Made by a program: the position numbers and the translations under genes
Notes under the pieces: model-generated
The model's database searches: none
Seen by the model: the letters and a program-made list of their open reading frames with translations, nothing else
Told to the model about the DNA's origin: nothing
Shown: positions 62,074 to 64,000 of the stretch, piece by piece
Numbering within the stretch: the stretch's first letter is position 1
Layout: the number at the start of each line of letters is the position of its first letter
Assembly (NCBI GenBank): GCA_035301485.1
Contig: DATGUF010000021.1
Location: forward strand, 5,205 to 69,204
Source of the DNA: CALEAR01 sp035301485
GTDB taxonomy: Bacteria > Pseudomonadota > Gammaproteobacteria > Pseudomonadales > Alcanivoracaceae
Length of the DNA stretch: 64,000 nucleotides
Reading direction: 5' to 3'

Positions 62074-62448
62074 CTAGTTATTGTTTTGGCCGTTCTTTTT
62101 TTGGGTTCGCTTTTCCGACGCACGCCATTCATGCTGCACGGGTGTGCACCCTAAGCAACGAAGAAAAGCCGAGCGTGCAGGTTTCTTTACTAATGTTTCA
62201 GCGGCTTGGTCAATGTTTCCACCAAGAGCACTCGCGGGTAAAGAAATAGTAAACGCTGCCCATCCTAAGGCCGTGGCACCGATTAATAATGGGCGAGCGA
62301 TAAAAAAATCACCCATGGTGGCTAATTCACTTGGCTTTTCATCAGCACGTACTACTTCATATGCTTGTGCAGTTGGTGCAGATAATCCCGCCAACAACAC
62401 AACAATGGCCACCAATCCAGAAAGCGTGGAGCGCTTTAATAACGGCAT
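62074..62448 (-). CDS. Conserved hypothetical exported/membrane protein
   Basis: This 124-residue protein is not assignable to a function. Its start is ATG 62448, with AAGGGGAAA upstream; an earlier in-frame start would add non-signal residues. A signal peptide ends at PTAQAYEV. EKPSELATMGDFFIARPLLIGATALGWAAF, a hydrophobic helix, then PASALGGN and LVKKPARSAFLRCLGCTP follow. Similar small proteins occur in pseudomonads, usually called hypothetical or, with little basis, multidrug transporter. The tail is basic. It heads the three-gene envelope unit, and its promoter must lie in 62449-62651, where I see none clearly. Confidence 0.75.
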   Translation of the reverse strand: MPLLKRSTLSGLVAIVVLLAGLSAPTAQAYEVVRADEKPSELATMGDFFIARPLLIGATALGWAAFTISLPASALGGNIDQAAETLVKKPARSAFLRCLGCTPVQHEWRASEKRTQKKNGQNNN

Positions 62449-62651
62449 GGTTTTCCCCTTTTCCACTGTAAGATGCGGTGCTAGAAGCAGCACTTTATCA
62501 AAATAATAATCAAACCCAAGCAAACAATGCACTTATTCGTTAGGCAATTAAACCAATAATTTACATGCTTGCTATTTTTTGAGCAATACCACTACAAGTA
62601 AACTCTCTATTTTTCTTATATTAGCCATAGTATTTATAAAAATGGCTTTCA

Positions 62652-63461
62652 TTAACGTTGGCACTGGCCGCAATACACCGTGCTTCGTTGCCCATGAGTG
62701 GCTTTTTTGAGCTCAGCCCCACACACAGTGCATGGTTGGCCTCCTTTGCCATACACAGCAAGCTCCTGTTGAAAATAACCCGGTTGCCCATCTGCTTTAG
62801 TAAAGTCTTTTAACGTGGTGCCACCCGCTTTCAAAGCCGCCTGCAGCACTTCAACAATAGCTTGGCGCAACTTATCGTACCTTGCCTTACTAATACGGCC
62901 CGCGGCTCTAGATGGATGGATACCGGCTTTAAACAATGCTTCTTGCGCATAGATATTACCCACCCCCACCACAATTTTATTATCCATAATGAATGTTTTA
63001 ACCGCTTGGCGACGGCTTGCTGCTTTACTATGCAAATAACTGCCTGTAAAAGCCTCACTTAAAGGCTCTGGCCCTAAATGCGCCAACATAGCGTGCTGCT
63101 CGCCTAATGCTGCCCACAGCACTGCACCAAAACGCCGTGGATCTGTATAACGCAGCATTTTCCCTGAGCTCAACCAGATATCCACATGATCATGTTTTTC
63201 TGGCGGCACACCCTGGGGTAAAATTCGTAACGCCCCTGTCATACCCAAATGCAGCAGCACCTGCCCCGCAGCGGTATTTATTAAAATAAATTTAGCACGC
63301 CGCAACACACTGAACACTTCAACATTTTTTAGCTCTTGTACTTCTGCGGGGATGGGCCAACGCAATTGCGGCTGACGCACCACTACTTGAGTAATTTTCT
63401 TACCTACTAAGTAAGGGGCAATGCCTTCTTTTGTAGTTTCCACTTCGGGTAATTCAGGCAT
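62652..63461 (-). CDS. mutM: Formamidopyrimidine-DNA glycosylase (MutM/Fpg)
   Basis: MutM removes 8-oxoguanine and other oxidised bases. ATG 63461 gives MPELPEVETT, in which Pro2 is the Schiff-base nucleophile and Glu3 the acid. The length is then 269, as in E. coli. The middle shows MTGALRI, DPRRFGAVL and VVGVGNIYAQEALF. The C-terminal zinc finger has four cysteines (CTVC then CGQC). GGAGG precedes the start. It is the gene after rpmG, but a terminator between them suggests a separate transcript. Confidence 0.96.
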   Translation of the reverse strand: MPELPEVETTKEGIAPYLVGKKITQVVVRQPQLRWPIPAEVQELKNVEVFSVLRRAKFILINTAAGQVLLHLGMTGALRILPQGVPPEKHDHVDIWLSSGKMLRYTDPRRFGAVLWAALGEQHAMLAHLGPEPLSEAFTGSYLHSKAASRRQAVKTFIMDNKIVVGVGNIYAQEALFKAGIHPSRAAGRISKARYDKLRQAIVEVLQAALKAGGTTLKDFTKADGQPGYFQQELAVYGKGGQPCTVCGAELKKATHGQRSTVYCGQCQR

Positions 63462-63511
63462 TTTACGGACGCCTCCATTGAGTATTTTTCTTATCAACAA
63501 AATTTAGGCAT

Positions 63512-63543
63512 AAAAAAAAGCCCCAATAATAGGGGCTTTTTTT
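63512..63543. terminator. Bidirectional terminator downstream of rpmBG
   Basis: AAAGCCCC (63517-63524) pairs with GGGGCTTT (63532-63539), with A's before and T's after. On the minus strand it ends the rpmB-rpmG transcript before mutM. Confidence 0.93.
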
Positions 63544-63562
63544 GGAGCCGTGCTAAGCCAAA

Positions 63563-63733
63563 TTACTTAATACGTGCTTCCTTATAGATCACGTGCTGAC
63601 GCACCACTGGATCATACTTTTTACGCTCAAGCTTTTCAGGCATTGTGCGCTTGTTCTTAGTGGTGGTGTAGTAGTGACCGGTGCCAGCACTGGACACTAA
63701 CTTAATTTTTTCACGAACCGCTTTACCCGCCAT
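63563..63733 (-). CDS. rpmG: 50S ribosomal protein L33
   Basis: This 56-residue protein starts MAGKAVREKIKLVSSAGTGH and continues with YYTTTKNKRT and PEKLERKKYDP, the L33 pattern. It has no cysteines, so it is the zinc-free form. The ribosome site AAGGAG overlaps the rpmB stop, eight bases before the ATG, so the pair is translationally coupled. Confidence 0.97.
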   Translation of the reverse strand: MAGKAVREKIKLVSSAGTGHYYTTTKNKRTMPEKLERKKYDPVVRQHVIYKEARIK

Positions 63734-63744
63734 GACTAAGCTCC

Positions 63745-63981
63745 TTAAATTTTGGTGCCGTTGGCACGGAGATTGGCCAACACGGTATCAATACCGATCT
63801 TATCAATGATACGTAAACCCTTAGTGGATACACGTAGACGTACGAAGCGGTTTTCGCTTTCCACCCAAAAACGATGGTGCTGTAAGTTGGGCTTAAACCG
63901 GCGCCTCGTTCTGTTGTTCGCGTGAGACACGCGGTTACCTGTAATAGGACGCTTACCGGTAACTTGGCAAACTTTGGACAT
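63745..63981 (-). CDS. rpmB: 50S ribosomal protein L28
   Basis: L28 (78 residues) is a large-subunit ribosomal protein. It begins MSKVCQVTGKRPITGNRVSHA and has the basic NRTRRRFKPNLQ segment. It contains one cysteine (C5), so it is not a zinc-bound form. GGAG lies upstream of the start near the window edge. The promoter is outside the window. Confidence 0.97.
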   Translation of the reverse strand: MSKVCQVTGKRPITGNRVSHANNRTRRRFKPNLQHHRFWVESENRFVRLRVSTKGLRIIDKIGIDTVLANLRANGTKI

Positions 63982-64000
63982 TATCTTGCTCCAGAGAATT

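Noticed and set aside
62623..62647. Hairpin after mutM (AGCCAT/ATGGCT) as terminator
   Set aside because: The stem is six bases with a 13-base AT-rich loop and no T-run on the minus strand, so it is too weak to claim.
1..64000. CRISPR array, insertion sequence, prophage or integron
   Set aside because: No regular short repeats, transposase, integrase or flanking direct repeats were seen. The only large repeat is the fadL pair.
1..64000. tRNA or rRNA genes
   Set aside because: Intergenic gaps are short, and none showed a cloverleaf pattern or rRNA-like sequence on reading.

Overview
The window is a stretch of gammaproteobacterial chromosome, almost entirely protein coding, with housekeeping genes in conserved blocks. 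Two blocks match textbook arrangements. One is tolC divergent from nudF-yqiB-cpdA-yqiA-parE. The other is envZ-ompR (amgS-amgR in pseudomonads) divergent from tex and gshA, with argA, pit and a DUF47 gene elsewhere in the window. hemC-hemD-hemX-hemY, glnE-ilvE-waaC, cytochrome c5-rep and rpmB-rpmG-mutM also point to the Pseudomonas/Oceanospirillales side of the class. Two FadL-type fatty-acid/hydrocarbon porins, a Baeyer-Villiger-type monooxygenase and a coniferyl-aldehyde-type dehydrogenase suggest a lipid- or hydrocarbon-using, probably marine, heterotroph of Alcanivorax-like lifestyle. The taxon is an inference. I see no rRNA, tRNA, CRISPR array, transposase or phage gene.

Layout. 1-3300: tandem fadL-like genes, duplicated together with promoter region, leader hairpins and terminator. 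3400-11100: rdgC, then the minus-strand nudF-yqiB-cpdA-yqiA-parE-parC run. 11400-19200: tolC and an envelope block (waaA, lpxL-like acyltransferase, two glycosyltransferases, a CDP-glycerol glycerophosphotransferase-like gene, waaC). 19270-23115: ilvE and glnE, which head the waaC transcript. 23385-28555: DUF47 regulator, Pit phosphate transporter, argA, ilvD. 28668-30056: MAPEG protein and a 2Fe-2S flavin reductase. 29989-33993: hemCDXY. 34173-38201: type II NADH dehydrogenase, a DUF4168 protein, envZ-ompR. 38571-44194: tex, gshA, dsbB, lrgA-lrgB. 44255-48271: FKBP lipoprotein, then the monooxygenase facing a truncated haemoglobin and alpha/beta hydrolase pair. 48461-51733: ubiK, comM, aldehyde dehydrogenase. 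52045-56369: response regulator, CHASE2 histidine kinase, dihaem cytochrome c5. 56421-60733: rep, coaD, ggt. 60793-62448: an unrecognised three-gene envelope operon. 62652-63981: mutM, rpmG, rpmB.

Several published-type start sites differ from the longest open frames. I moved starts for 14 genes using Shine-Dalgarno position, signal peptides and family length. TTG or GTG starts are supported for the response regulator at 52045, rep, lrgA, the flavin reductase and cytochrome c5.

I do not see a clear new defence or mobile system. The best candidates for something undescribed are four. They are the monooxygenase / group II truncated haemoglobin / Asp-nucleophile hydrolase cluster, the duplicated fadL leader with two competing hairpins beside the ribosome-binding site, a glycerophosphotransferase-like gene inside the LPS core block, and the small operon at 60793-62448 ending in a very acidic lipoprotein.
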